In this document: positions 31,222-39,113 of the stretch, piece by piece
Layout: the number at the start of each line of letters is the position of its first letter
How positions within the stretch are numbered: position 1 is the stretch's first letter
NCBI RefSeq assembly: GCF_043195195.1
Contig: NZ_JBAFWT010000002.1
Location: forward strand, 186,001 to 250,000
Origin: NCEH01 sp043195195
Lineage (GTDB): Bacteria; Pseudomonadota; Alphaproteobacteria; Rhizobiales; Xanthobacteraceae
Reading direction: 5' to 3'
DNA: 64,000 bases
Notes under the pieces: generated by a model
What the model saw: only the letters and a program-made list of their open reading frames with translations
Database searches by the model: none
Told to the model about the DNA's origin: nothing
Program-made: the position numbers and the translations under genes

Positions 31222-31980
31222 ATGACTGCGCTTCTGGAAATCCGCGATCTTCGGGCCGAGATTGCTGGGCGGAAAATCCTCAACGGGCTCGATCTCACCG
31301 TCAACAAAGGTGAAATCCACGCCATCATGGGGCCGAACGGGGCTGGGAAATCCACGCTCTCCTACGTGCTCGCGGGCAAGCCGGGATATGAGATTACCGG
31401 CGGGCAGGTGATGTTCAACGGCGAGGATCTGTTCGAGATGTCGCCGGACGAGCGCGCCGCCAAGGGCGTGTTTCTCGCCTTCCAATATCCGCTTGAAATC
31501 CCCGGCGTTGCGACGCTGACCTTCCTGCGCGCGGCGCTCAATGCCCAGCGCAAGAAGCGGGGCGAAGAGGAATTGTCCTCGCCCGACCTGCTGAAGCGGG
31601 TGCGCGAGCTGGCGAAGAAGCTCGGCATCGACCCGGAAATGCTGCGTCGTCCGCTGAACGTCGGCTTCTCCGGCGGCGAGAAGAAGCGCAATGAGACGCT
31701 CCAGATGGCCCTGCTGGAGCCGCGCTTGTGCGTGCTCGACGAGACCGATTCCGGCCTCGACATCGATGCTCTCAAGGTGGTGGCGAATGGCGTGAACCAA
31801 TTGCGTTCGGAAGAGCGCGGCATGATCGTCATCACCCACTACCAGCGCCTGCTCGACTATATCGTCCCCGATGTGGTGCATGTGCTCGCGGCGGGGCGGA
31901 TCGTGGAGACGGGCGGCAAGGACCTTGCCTTGCAGCTCGAAGCCACCGGCTATGCCCAATATCAGAACGAAGCGGCGTGA
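31222..31980 (+). CDS. sufC: Fe-S assembly ATPase SufC
   Basis: 252 residues, ABC-type ATPase. Walker A GPNGAGKST at 37-45, signature SGGEKKRNE, and Walker B CVLDETDSGLDID. It drives conformational change of the SufBCD complex during cluster assembly. The ATG at 31222 is used; a TTG six bases earlier is less likely. It ends 5 bases before sufD, so it is tightly coupled. Confidence 0.97.
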   Translation: MTALLEIRDLRAEIAGRKILNGLDLTVNKGEIHAIMGPNGAGKSTLSYVLAGKPGYEITGGQVMFNGEDLFEMSPDERAAKGVFLAFQYPLEIPGVATLTFLRAALNAQRKKRGEEELSSPDLLKRVRELAKKLGIDPEMLRRPLNVGFSGGEKKRNETLQMALLEPRLCVLDETDSGLDIDALKVVANGVNQLRSEERGMIVITHYQRLLDYIVPDVVHVLAAGRIVETGGKDLALQLEATGYAQYQNEAA

Positions 31981-31985
31981 CGGCC

Positions 31986-33317
31986 ATGAATGTAGCAATC
32001 GCCGCCATCAAGACCGAGGCCGAAACCGGCCTCACCGAGGCTTATTCCGCCGCGCGGCAAGGCTTGCCGGGCGGCCATCTGGTTTCGGCTGCGCGCACGC
32101 AGGCGTTTGATGCCTTTGCGCTCGGCGGCCTGCCGCATCGCCGGCTTGAAGCCTGGAAGTTCACCGATCTGCGGCGCCTGATGAAGGATGCAAAGCCGTT
32201 GGCGGCGCTGCCGGACGCGGCGGATTTGGCGCGCGCTGCGCAGGCCGGGCAAGACCTGAGCGGGCTTGGGCTTCGGCGCATCGCCATTGTCGATGGCGCG
32301 TTTGCACCTACGCTCTCCGATCTTGAGGGCCTTGAGGCGGGGGTGACGATCCGTCCCCTGACGGCCGCCTTGGCGGCAGACGAGGCGGTGCTCTCCTGCG
32401 ACATCGGCCCGGTGCTGCCCGCCAATGAACCGACGGTTCTGCTCAATACCGCGTTCGCAGCCGACGGGGTCGTGATCGAGGTCGCGGACGGCGTGGTGCT
32501 GGACCGCCCGTTTCATCTGCTGTTCGTGACCACCGGCGCGACGCCGGCGGCCATGTACACTCGATCGCTCGTGGTGCTGGGACAGGGCGCGCGCGCCAGC
32601 GTGATCGAAAGCCATGAAGGGCCGGCGCAGTCGGACTATCAGGTCAACGCGGTGGTGAAGATCGAGATCGGCGATGATGCCCGGCTCGACCATGTGAAGA
32701 TCATCCGCGAGGGCAATGCCGCGCTCCATGTGGCGACGCTGCTGGCCGATGTGGGGGCCCGTGCGCATTTCAGCGCTTTCGGCTTCCTGGTGGGCGGCGC
32801 CGTGGTGCGCAACCAATTGTTCGTCCGCCTTGCTGGCGAAGAGGCGGTGGCCGAACTGGCCGGCGTGAGCCTCCTGGCCGGCCGCCAGCATGGCGACACC
32901 ACCTTGTCGATCGACCACGCCGCTCCGGGCGGCACCAGCCGCGAAACCTTCAAGGCGGTGGTGGACGACGCGGCGCAGGCGGTGTTTCAGGGGAAGATCG
33001 CGGTGCGGCAGCGGGCGCAGAAGACCGACGCCCGCATGATGTCGCGCGCGCTTTTGCTCTCGGCGGATGCCGAGGTCTACAGCAAGCCGGAGCTGGAGAT
33101 CTTCGCGGACGACGTGCAATGCGGGCATGGGGCGACCACGGGCACGCTCGACGACCAGCTTAAATTCTATCTGATGGCGCGCGGCATTCCCGCCAAGGAG
33201 GCGGAGGCGTTGCTGATCCAGGCGTTCGTGGGCGAAGTGGTAGACACCATCGCGCACGAGGGCCTGCGCGATGCGCTGGGTCTTGCCACAATTGCCTGGT
33301 TGAGCGAGCGGGGGTGA
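31986..33317 (+). CDS. sufD: Fe-S assembly protein SufD
   Basis: 443 residues. Paralogue of SufB that completes SufBC2D and aids iron entry. The LEAWKFTDLRRLM segment, SHEGPAQSDYQVNAVV and the C-terminal GHGATTGTLDDQLKFYLMARGI are hallmark regions, with the histidine of CGHGATTG conserved. It overlaps the alternative GTG start of sufS by 4 bases. Normal length. Confidence 0.95.
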   Translation: MNVAIAAIKTEAETGLTEAYSAARQGLPGGHLVSAARTQAFDAFALGGLPHRRLEAWKFTDLRRLMKDAKPLAALPDAADLARAAQAGQDLSGLGLRRIAIVDGAFAPTLSDLEGLEAGVTIRPLTAALAADEAVLSCDIGPVLPANEPTVLLNTAFAADGVVIEVADGVVLDRPFHLLFVTTGATPAAMYTRSLVVLGQGARASVIESHEGPAQSDYQVNAVVKIEIGDDARLDHVKIIREGNAALHVATLLADVGARAHFSAFGFLVGGAVVRNQLFVRLAGEEAVAELAGVSLLAGRQHGDTTLSIDHAAPGGTSRETFKAVVDDAAQAVFQGKIAVRQRAQKTDARMMSRALLLSADAEVYSKPELEIFADDVQCGHGATTGTLDDQLKFYLMARGIPAKEAEALLIQAFVGEVVDTIAHEGLRDALGLATIAWLSERG

Positions 33318-33322
33318 GGGCG

Positions 33323-34564
33323 ATGCATCCGGCGGTGAGCAATGGAAGCTATGATGTGAACCGCATTCGCGAGGATTTCCCGATCCTCGACATGCAGGTG
33401 TACGGCAAACCCCTGGTCTATCTGGACAATGGCGCTTCCGCTCAAAAGCCCAAGGCTGTGCTGGAGCGGATGAACAAGGCCTATACGTCCGAGTATAGCA
33501 ATGTGCATCGCGGGCTCCATTACCTCGCCAATGCCGCGACTGACGGATACGAGGGCGCCCGCGCGCGGGTCGCCGCTTTCCTGAACGCGGAGCGCACCGA
33601 GGAAATCATCTTCACGCGCGGCGCCACCGAGGCGGTGAATTTGGTGGCCCAGACCTTTGGCCGCTCGCGGATCGGGCCGGGCGACGAAATCGTGCTTTCG
33701 ATCATGGAGCATCACGCCAATATCGTTCCCTGGCATTTCCTGCGCGAGCGTCAGGGCGCTGTGATCAAATGGGCGCCGGTGGACGACCAGGGCAATTTCC
33801 TTCTCGACGCGTTCGAGAAGCTCCTCACCGACCGGACCAAGATGGTGGCCATCACGCAGATGTCCAACGTCCTTGGCACGGTGGTTCCGGTGAAGGAGGT
33901 GGTGCAGATTGCCCATGCCCGCGGCATTCCGGTTTTGGTGGATGGCGCGCAGGCGAGTGTCCACATGGATGTGGACGTCCGCGACCTCGATTGCGATTTC
34001 TACGTGATCACCGGCCATAAGCTGTATGGCCCCACGGGGATCGGCGCCCTCTACGGCAAGCATGCGCTGCTCAGCGAGATGCCGCCCTTCAACGGGGGCG
34101 GGGAGATGATCCGGGAAGTGTCGCGCGAGACCGTCACCTACGGCGCGCCGCCGCACCGGTTCGAGGCGGGAACGCCGGCGATCGTCCAGGCCATCGGGCT
34201 CGGCGCGGCTTTGGATTATATCGGTTCGATCGGCAAGGAGCGGATTCGGGCGCACGAAGCCTCGCTCGTCGCCTATGCTCATGAGAAGCTTGGTGAAATC
34301 AATTCCTTGCGGATCATCGGCACGGCCGCGGGCAAGGGCGCGATTGTCTCCTTCGCCATGGAGAATGCCCACGCCCATGATGTGGCAACGGTGATCGATC
34401 GGTCGGGAATAGCCGTGCGTGCCGGCACCCATTGCGCGATGCCGCTGCTTGAGCGCTTCGGTGTTGCCGCAACCTGCCGGGCCTCGTTCGGCCTGTATAA
34501 CACCCACGACGAAGTGGACGCGCTGGCGCGTGCCCTGGTGAAGGCGAGCGAATTCTTCGCCTGA
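33323..34564 (+). CDS. sufS: Cysteine desulfurase SufS
   Basis: 413 residues, group II cysteine desulfurase. The PLP lysine is Lys233 (TGHKLYGPTG) and the active-site cysteine is Cys371 (RAGTHCAMPLL), the short loop typical of SufS. It supplies persulfide sulfur to SufB, normally via SufE or SufU; neither gene is next to it. The ATG at 33323 is chosen; an overlapping GTG at 33314 is an alternative. Last gene of the fdxN-suf operon, followed by a palindromic repeat. Confidence 0.96.
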   Translation: MHPAVSNGSYDVNRIREDFPILDMQVYGKPLVYLDNGASAQKPKAVLERMNKAYTSEYSNVHRGLHYLANAATDGYEGARARVAAFLNAERTEEIIFTRGATEAVNLVAQTFGRSRIGPGDEIVLSIMEHHANIVPWHFLRERQGAVIKWAPVDDQGNFLLDAFEKLLTDRTKMVAITQMSNVLGTVVPVKEVVQIAHARGIPVLVDGAQASVHMDVDVRDLDCDFYVITGHKLYGPTGIGALYGKHALLSEMPPFNGGGEMIREVSRETVTYGAPPHRFEAGTPAIVQAIGLGAALDYIGSIGKERIRAHEASLVAYAHEKLGEINSLRIIGTAAGKGAIVSFAMENAHAHDVATVIDRSGIAVRAGTHCAMPLLERFGVAATCRASFGLYNTHDEVDALARALVKASEFFA

Positions 34565-34608
34565 TGGTCCCAGAGGTCGGGCCGTCCAAGAGACAGTTTT
34601 AAAATGCG

Positions 34609-34719
34609 CCTCTCCCCCACGGGGAGAGGTCGACAGCGCAGCGGGCGGGTGAGGGGTGCGGACGTCGAGAAGCCGCTCTTGGCCCGCTCATCCCGACCCT
34701 CTCCCCGGCGGGGAGAGGG
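34609..34719. repeat. Palindromic intergenic repeat, copy 1 (inverted orientation)
   Basis: Two hairpins, CCTCTCCCC-CAC-GGGGAGAGG and CCCTCTCCCC-GGC-GGGGAGAGGG, bracket a middle section containing GCGCAGCGGGCGGGTGAGGG. The same units occur in the other orientation at 53718-53827, 54284-54424 and 54459-54598. It fills most of the gap between sufS and the LRV gene and may end suf transcription. Confidence 0.8.
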
Positions 34720-34804
34720 GGGACGTGTCGATCGGAGCTTTCCGGACCGTCGCGGCCGGGCGTGTCCCGGCAACGGCCCTGGTCTTTGATCGATTCCGAT
34801 GGGA

Positions 34805-35596
34805 TCAGGGCCCGGCGCCGCCGCTGCCGATCTCCTCGATAAGGCGGCGTTGGGCGAGTTCGCGTATTTCCTCCACCTCGTCCTCGGCGAGCGCCGGCAG
34901 ATGGGCGCGACCAATGCGCTCGGCCACGGCGAACCGCACCCGCATATCGGGATCGCGGAGCAGTACCGTGAGGCGTTCCGGCGTCAGGCGTTCCGCAACA
35001 ATCAGGCGGACCAGGGGATCTTGGTCGCCCGCCATGGTGACGAGATGGGGCAGGCCGATCCGCCGCGCCACTTCGCGCCGAACCTCCGCCTCGCCGTCAT
35101 AGAGCGCCATCACCAGGGAGGCCGGGGGAGCGCGGCGGGCCGCCGTAAGGCGGACGGCGTAATTCTCGTCTCCGAGCATGGCCACGAGATCATTGCCTTC
35201 CAGGCGCTGCGTCACCGCCACGCGGACGCGCGGATCGGGGTCCCGGCGCATGTCGCGCATGCGCGACACGGGAAGGCGATAGGCCACCATGATCCGCACG
35301 TCCGGCTCCGGGTCGTCCCGCAGCGGGCCGATCGAGAATAGGCTTGCGTGCTTTGCTGCGAGGGTTCGCACCTCGAAATAGGCATGATCGAGATAGCGCG
35401 TGGCGAGTTGGGGATTGCGCGCGAAGAAGCGGTCGATGCGTTTGCCGCGCCGATCGGCGACGCAGATCTTGCCGAGGTCGCAGCGTCCTTCCGCATGAAT
35501 GTCCTCATGCGGGCAATCCTGGCAGCGCAACGGCCGCCCCTGCCAATCCATGGCCTCGAACTGTTCGACGTGCGGGACCGACGCTTCACTGACCAT
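34805..35596 (-). CDS. LRV (leucine-rich repeat variant) iron-sulfur protein
   Basis: 263 residues. The N-terminal cysteine cluster CQDCPHEDIHAEGRCDLGKIC (about 25-45) matches the [4Fe-4S] LRV_FeS domain. It is followed by repeated 24-26 residue units with DPDPRVRVAV, DENYAVRLTAA, GEAEVRREVARR, DQDPLVRLIVAERL and DPDMRVRFAVAERI, the LRV solenoid. An LRV protein is encoded near nif genes in Azotobacter; its role is unknown. It lies 70 bases downstream of nifA on the same strand, so it is probably co-transcribed with nifA. Confidence 0.88.
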   Translation of the reverse strand: MVSEASVPHVEQFEAMDWQGRPLRCQDCPHEDIHAEGRCDLGKICVADRRGKRIDRFFARNPQLATRYLDHAYFEVRTLAAKHASLFSIGPLRDDPEPDVRIMVAYRLPVSRMRDMRRDPDPRVRVAVTQRLEGNDLVAMLGDENYAVRLTAARRAPPASLVMALYDGEAEVRREVARRIGLPHLVTMAGDQDPLVRLIVAERLTPERLTVLLRDPDMRVRFAVAERIGRAHLPALAEDEVEEIRELAQRRLIEEIGSGGAGP

Positions 35597-35666
35597 GGGG
35601 CGTTGCTCTTATCCTCGCGGTGCGAGACCGCCCCTGCGGAAGGGACGGCGAAAGTCGTGGCCTTTT

Positions 35667-37475
35667 TTAGAATCGCTTGATGTCTATGCCGTGCTTGCGC
35701 AGGGCGTAGCCGATCTGGCGGGGGGTCAGATTGAGGATGCGGGCGGCCTTCGCCTGCACCCATCCCGAGCGTTCCATGGCCTGGAGCAATTGCTCTTTCT
35801 CGCTCTGGCGCGGAGGAATAGCGGGACAGGCCTCGGTTCCGGGACAGGTTGCCGGTGCGATCGGCTCCGGGATGGCTGGGACCGCTGGGACCGCCGGGGA
35901 CAATTGGGTCAATGTCTGGGCCGGCGGGATGGCATGCGGCTTGGGTGCGCTCCCCTTCCACAGCATGGCGGAGAGACATTGGCCGCTGTCGCAGGCGAAG
36001 TCGTGCGGCGTGATGACGTCGTCATGGGCCAGGGTCGCCGTGCGGCGGACACAATTTTCAAGCTCCCGCACATTGCCTGGGAAATAACAGCGCCGCAGCA
36101 CCTCAACAGCCGGAGGTGACAGGCTCATCGACTGCTTGTTTTCCTTGTTGAAGCGATCAAGGAAATTCTTGGCGAGCTTCGGGATATCGCCGGGTCGCTC
36201 GCGCAGCGGGGGAAGGATCAACGGCACCACATGGATGCGGTAGTAGAGATCGGCGCGGAATTCGCCCTTGGAGACGGCTTCTTCCAGATTCTTGTTGGTG
36301 GCGCAGACGAGGCGGACGTCCACCTTCAGCGTGCGATTGCCGCCGACCCGCTCGAATTCGCCTTCCTGCAGAACCCGCAGCAGCTTGGCTTGGAACGCCG
36401 GTGAAATCTCGCCGATTTCGTCGAGAAACAGCGTGCCGCCATGGGCCATTTCAAATCGGCCCTGCCGCATGTTCAGCGCGCCGGTAAAGGCGCCCTTCTC
36501 ATGTCCGAAAAGTTCCGATTCCAGAACCGTCTCAGGTAGGGCCGCGCAATTGACCTTCACGAACGCCTTGGCCTTGCGGGGCGAAAGTTCGTGAATGGCA
36601 CGGGCAAACAATTCCTTGCCGGTGCCGCTTTCGCCGCGCAGCAGCACGGTCGAGTTGGAGCGCGCGACGACTTGGGCGGTCGCGATGAGGCGCTTGACCA
36701 GCGGGCTGTCGCCGACGATCCCCATGGGGCCTGCGTCCGGGGCGGCCGTGGTCGGCAGGTCTTCGGCGGGCTTTTCCTCCTTCAGCGCCTTTTCCAGGCG
36801 ATGGGTCTGGGCGATCAGCCGGTCCCGGTCGCCGGCCACGAGCGTGTGCAGTCGCACCGCCTGGCCCACCAGATTCGCGACCATGGTGAGGAAGCGCACG
36901 TCCTCATCGAAGCGGAAGCGGGCGGTTCCATCCCACACCCGATCGATGGAGAGGGTTCCCATCACCTGCGTATCCGCCTTGATGGGCACGCCGATGAAGG
37001 AAACCGTGGTGTTGTCCGAGGGGGCGAAGAGGTCCTCGTGCCCGGCGAACATGGGATCGGCGGAAACGTCCTGAACCACCAGCGGCGTCTGCGTGGCGAC
37101 GATCTGGTCAATGGCTTTTTGTGGCACGCGGGCGCGGATCTGGCTCGCGATCTGCGGCATCCAGCCGGTCGTGGCGACCATGTCCGGTTCGCCGGCGGAA
37201 TCGAGAATGACGATCATCCCGTGACGCATCTGCAGCATGGACGACAGGACGTTCACGACATTCGCGAGCGTCACCTCCATCCGGCGCGGAGCGGTCAGGA
37301 TCTTGGAAATTTCGTAGATGCCGATCAGGGCCACTTCCGGCGATGTACCCCGCGAGGGTTGCGCCAGCGGCACCCCGGGCACGGCGCCGGAGCTATGTTT
37401 CGACATGGCGAGCAAGGCTTCCCCGTTGGCGTTGCCGGACGCTCGGGGCACACGAATCTGAAAGACATCGGACAT
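35667..37475 (-). CDS. nifA: Nif transcriptional activator NifA
   Basis: 602 residues. An N-terminal GAF domain (about 50-215) is followed by the AAA+ sigma54-activation domain: Walker A GESGTGKE at 281-288, GAFTGA loop at 328-333, Walker B around 349-353. Cys463, Cys475, Cys495 and Cys500 form the C-x11-C-x19-C-x4-C motif that makes alphaproteobacterial NifA oxygen sensitive. The C-terminal HTH (QAKAARILNLTPRQIGYALRKHG) binds TGT-N10-ACA. The ATG at 37475 has GGGAG upstream. A FixK-type box lies 135-148 bp upstream. Confidence 0.98.
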   Translation of the reverse strand: MSDVFQIRVPRASGNANGEALLAMSKHSSGAVPGVPLAQPSRGTSPEVALIGIYEISKILTAPRRMEVTLANVVNVLSSMLQMRHGMIVILDSAGEPDMVATTGWMPQIASQIRARVPQKAIDQIVATQTPLVVQDVSADPMFAGHEDLFAPSDNTTVSFIGVPIKADTQVMGTLSIDRVWDGTARFRFDEDVRFLTMVANLVGQAVRLHTLVAGDRDRLIAQTHRLEKALKEEKPAEDLPTTAAPDAGPMGIVGDSPLVKRLIATAQVVARSNSTVLLRGESGTGKELFARAIHELSPRKAKAFVKVNCAALPETVLESELFGHEKGAFTGALNMRQGRFEMAHGGTLFLDEIGEISPAFQAKLLRVLQEGEFERVGGNRTLKVDVRLVCATNKNLEEAVSKGEFRADLYYRIHVVPLILPPLRERPGDIPKLAKNFLDRFNKENKQSMSLSPPAVEVLRRCYFPGNVRELENCVRRTATLAHDDVITPHDFACDSGQCLSAMLWKGSAPKPHAIPPAQTLTQLSPAVPAVPAIPEPIAPATCPGTEACPAIPPRQSEKEQLLQAMERSGWVQAKAARILNLTPRQIGYALRKHGIDIKRF

Positions 37476-37609
37476 GGACGTACTCCCTGCCGCACGCGGC
37501 TCGCGAGAGGTTCGCCCTCCTGTCGGTGGTTCCCTGCGCCACGATCTTTTCGATGTGGCTGCGATTTTTTATAGACGTTCCAGGAAACACCCGCGGGCCA
37601 CCACGAGCT

Positions 37610-37623
37610 TTGATCTATGTCAA
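37610..37623. promoter_or_regulatory. FixK/FNR-type box upstream of nifA
   Basis: TTGAT-CTAT-GTCAA, a full match to the FixK/FNR half-site pattern TTGAY-N4-RTCAA, 135 bp upstream of the nifA ATG. It implies induction of nifA at low oxygen by the FixLJ-FixK cascade, as described for Azorhizobium. It is in the ahpD-nifA gap, close to the ahpD stop. Confidence 0.82.
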
Positions 37624-37657
37624 GAAAGTGTGCCGCCGATACGCAGGTACACGATGG

Positions 37658-38203
37658 TCATTCCGCTGCGGCGGGCATTGCCGTCGCAGCTGCCTCCAGG
37701 GCCACCGCCGCCGAGGCGACAATGGCAGCGATCCGCACCGCGGTCTGGATCTGCGCCTCGGTGATCCCGGCGTCGCGCAGCACTTTCTCGTGGGAATCGA
37801 TGCAGCGTCCGCAGCCGTTCATGGCGGAAACCGCGAGCGACCACAGTTCAAAATCCGCCTTGTCCACACCGGGATTGCCGATCACGCTCATGCGGAGCTT
37901 TGCGGGCAAGGTTTCATAGGCTTTGTTCGAAGCGAGGTGTGTAAAGCGGTAATAGACGTTGTTCATCGCCATGATGGAAGCGGCCGCCTTGGCAGCATTC
38001 ATCGCGGCGGGAGACAGAACCGGTGCCGCCTCTGCTTCCAAGGCCTGCGCCACCGCAGCATTGCGCGTGGTGAGCCCGCACGCCACCAGCAGCCCATAGA
38101 GCTGCTGGGGCGAGATGGAATCCTCGCGCGTCAGGGCGGACAAGTTCAGCTTCACGTCCTTCGCGAACTCGGGAAGCTCAGCTTTGAGCGCTTCGATGCT
38201 CAT
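37658..38203 (-). CDS. ahpD: Alkyl hydroperoxide reductase AhpD-like protein
   Basis: 181 residues of the carboxymuconolactone decarboxylase/AhpD fold. The redox pair is CGRC followed by IDSHEKVL (NGCGRCIDSHE), the AhpD active site that reduces AhpC. The LNNVYYRF-type segment (MNNVYYRFTHL) is a family hallmark. It lies 4 bases after ahpC in a two-gene operon and is followed by the nifA control region. In alphaproteobacteria AhpD can replace AhpF as AhpC reductant. Confidence 0.95.
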   Translation of the reverse strand: MSIEALKAELPEFAKDVKLNLSALTREDSISPQQLYGLLVACGLTTRNAAVAQALEAEAAPVLSPAAMNAAKAAASIMAMNNVYYRFTHLASNKAYETLPAKLRMSVIGNPGVDKADFELWSLAVSAMNGCGRCIDSHEKVLRDAGITEAQIQTAVRIAAIVASAAVALEAAATAMPAAAE

Positions 38204-38207
38204 CGGA

Positions 38208-38762
38208 TCACGCGACCTTCAGCACGTCGCCGCCGACTTCGCGGTTGCAGGGACACAATTCGTCGGTCTGCAGCGCGTCGAGCACCCGCAGCGTGTCCTT
38301 GGGATTGCGCCCGACATTGAGGTTGGTGGCGTAGACATGCTGGATCACGTTGTCCGGATCCACCACGAACGTATAGCGGTAAGCCACCCCGTCCGACGAG
38401 CGCACGCCAAGCCCGTCCACCAGCGACCCGTTGGTGTCGGCGAACGACCAGATCGGCAGGCGATTGAGATCCTTGTGGTCGCGCCGCCAAGCCAGCTTCA
38501 CGAACTCATTGTCCGTGGACCCGCCGAGCACGACCGCGTCGCGGTCGGCGAACTCGCCGGAGAGGCGGGCGAATTCCGCGATCTCGGTCGGGCAGACGAA
38601 AGTGAAGTCCTTGGGATAGAAGAAGATGATCTTCCACTTGTCGGGAAAGCTCGCCTCGGTGAGGGGCTCGAAGGCGGACTGGCCGTTCTCCTCGTGGAAG
38701 TTAAAGCCCGGCTTCACGCCGGTGACAGAAAAGGCGGGAAGGGTGCTGCCGATACCGAGCAT
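38208..38762 (-). CDS. ahpC: Peroxiredoxin AhpC
   Basis: 184 residues, typical 2-Cys peroxiredoxin. Peroxidatic cysteine in YPKDFTFVCPTEI; resolving cysteine in the C-terminal ELCPCNREVGG, of the AhpD-dependent type. Reduces hydrogen peroxide and organic peroxides. The ATG at 38762 has GGAGA upstream. A consensus sigma54 promoter and a perfect NifA site lie directly upstream, so it is probably made together with nitrogenase to protect against peroxide. Confidence 0.96.
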   Translation of the reverse strand: MLGIGSTLPAFSVTGVKPGFNFHEENGQSAFEPLTEASFPDKWKIIFFYPKDFTFVCPTEIAEFARLSGEFADRDAVVLGGSTDNEFVKLAWRRDHKDLNRLPIWSFADTNGSLVDGLGVRSSDGVAYRYTFVVDPDNVIQHVYATNLNVGRNPKDTLRVLDALQTDELCPCNREVGGDVLKVA

Positions 38763-38817
38763 GTCCGTCTCCAAAAAACGCCGAAGGGCGAATGCAACGC
38801 CGTCTGGAAAGGTTTCA

Positions 38818-38833
38818 AGCAAGCCATGTGCCA
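38818..38833 (-). promoter_or_regulatory. Sigma54 promoter of ahpC-ahpD
   Basis: Minus-strand reading TGGCACA-TGGC-TTGCT, a full consensus match. Start near 38806, 44 bases before the ahpC ATG. Confidence 0.92.
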
Positions 38834-38893
38834 TTCGTGTTGCAACGCGAAATGCTTCTGATTCCAATAAGGAGATTTGCGACACACTTGGCC

Positions 38894-38909
38894 TGTCGGC
38901 TTTGCGACA
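38894..38909. promoter_or_regulatory. NifA upstream activator site (ahpC-ahpD; possibly shared with the YqeB-like gene)
   Basis: Perfect TGT-N10-ACA (TGT-CGGCTTTGCG-ACA). Its centre is 95 bp from the ahpC start point and about 190 bp from the divergent predicted start at 39089. Confidence 0.83.
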
Positions 38910-39061
38910 CGACACTTGCGAGGACCGGTGTCAGCGAGTGTCGGAAAGCCCACCCGCGCCGCCGGGGATCGGAATCGGGCTTTCTTAACCTTTGTAAATG
39001 CAGCGCCCGCAGGATCATGATGCGGCTAAGCTTCGCCACCGCGGCGCCGCGCCCCCGAAGT

Positions 39062-39077
39062 TGGCACGAATGTCGCT
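39062..39077 (+). promoter_or_regulatory. Sigma54-type promoter of the YqeB-like/modD genes
   Basis: TGGCACG-AATG-TCGCT: perfect -24 element, one mismatch in the -12 element, GG-N10-GC intact. Start near 39089, 25 bases before the ATG. The only perfect NifA site in the region is at 38894-38909. Confidence 0.75.
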
Positions 39078-39113
39078 ACACGCGGTGCGACACGTCCTTA
39101 GGGCAATGAGAAC

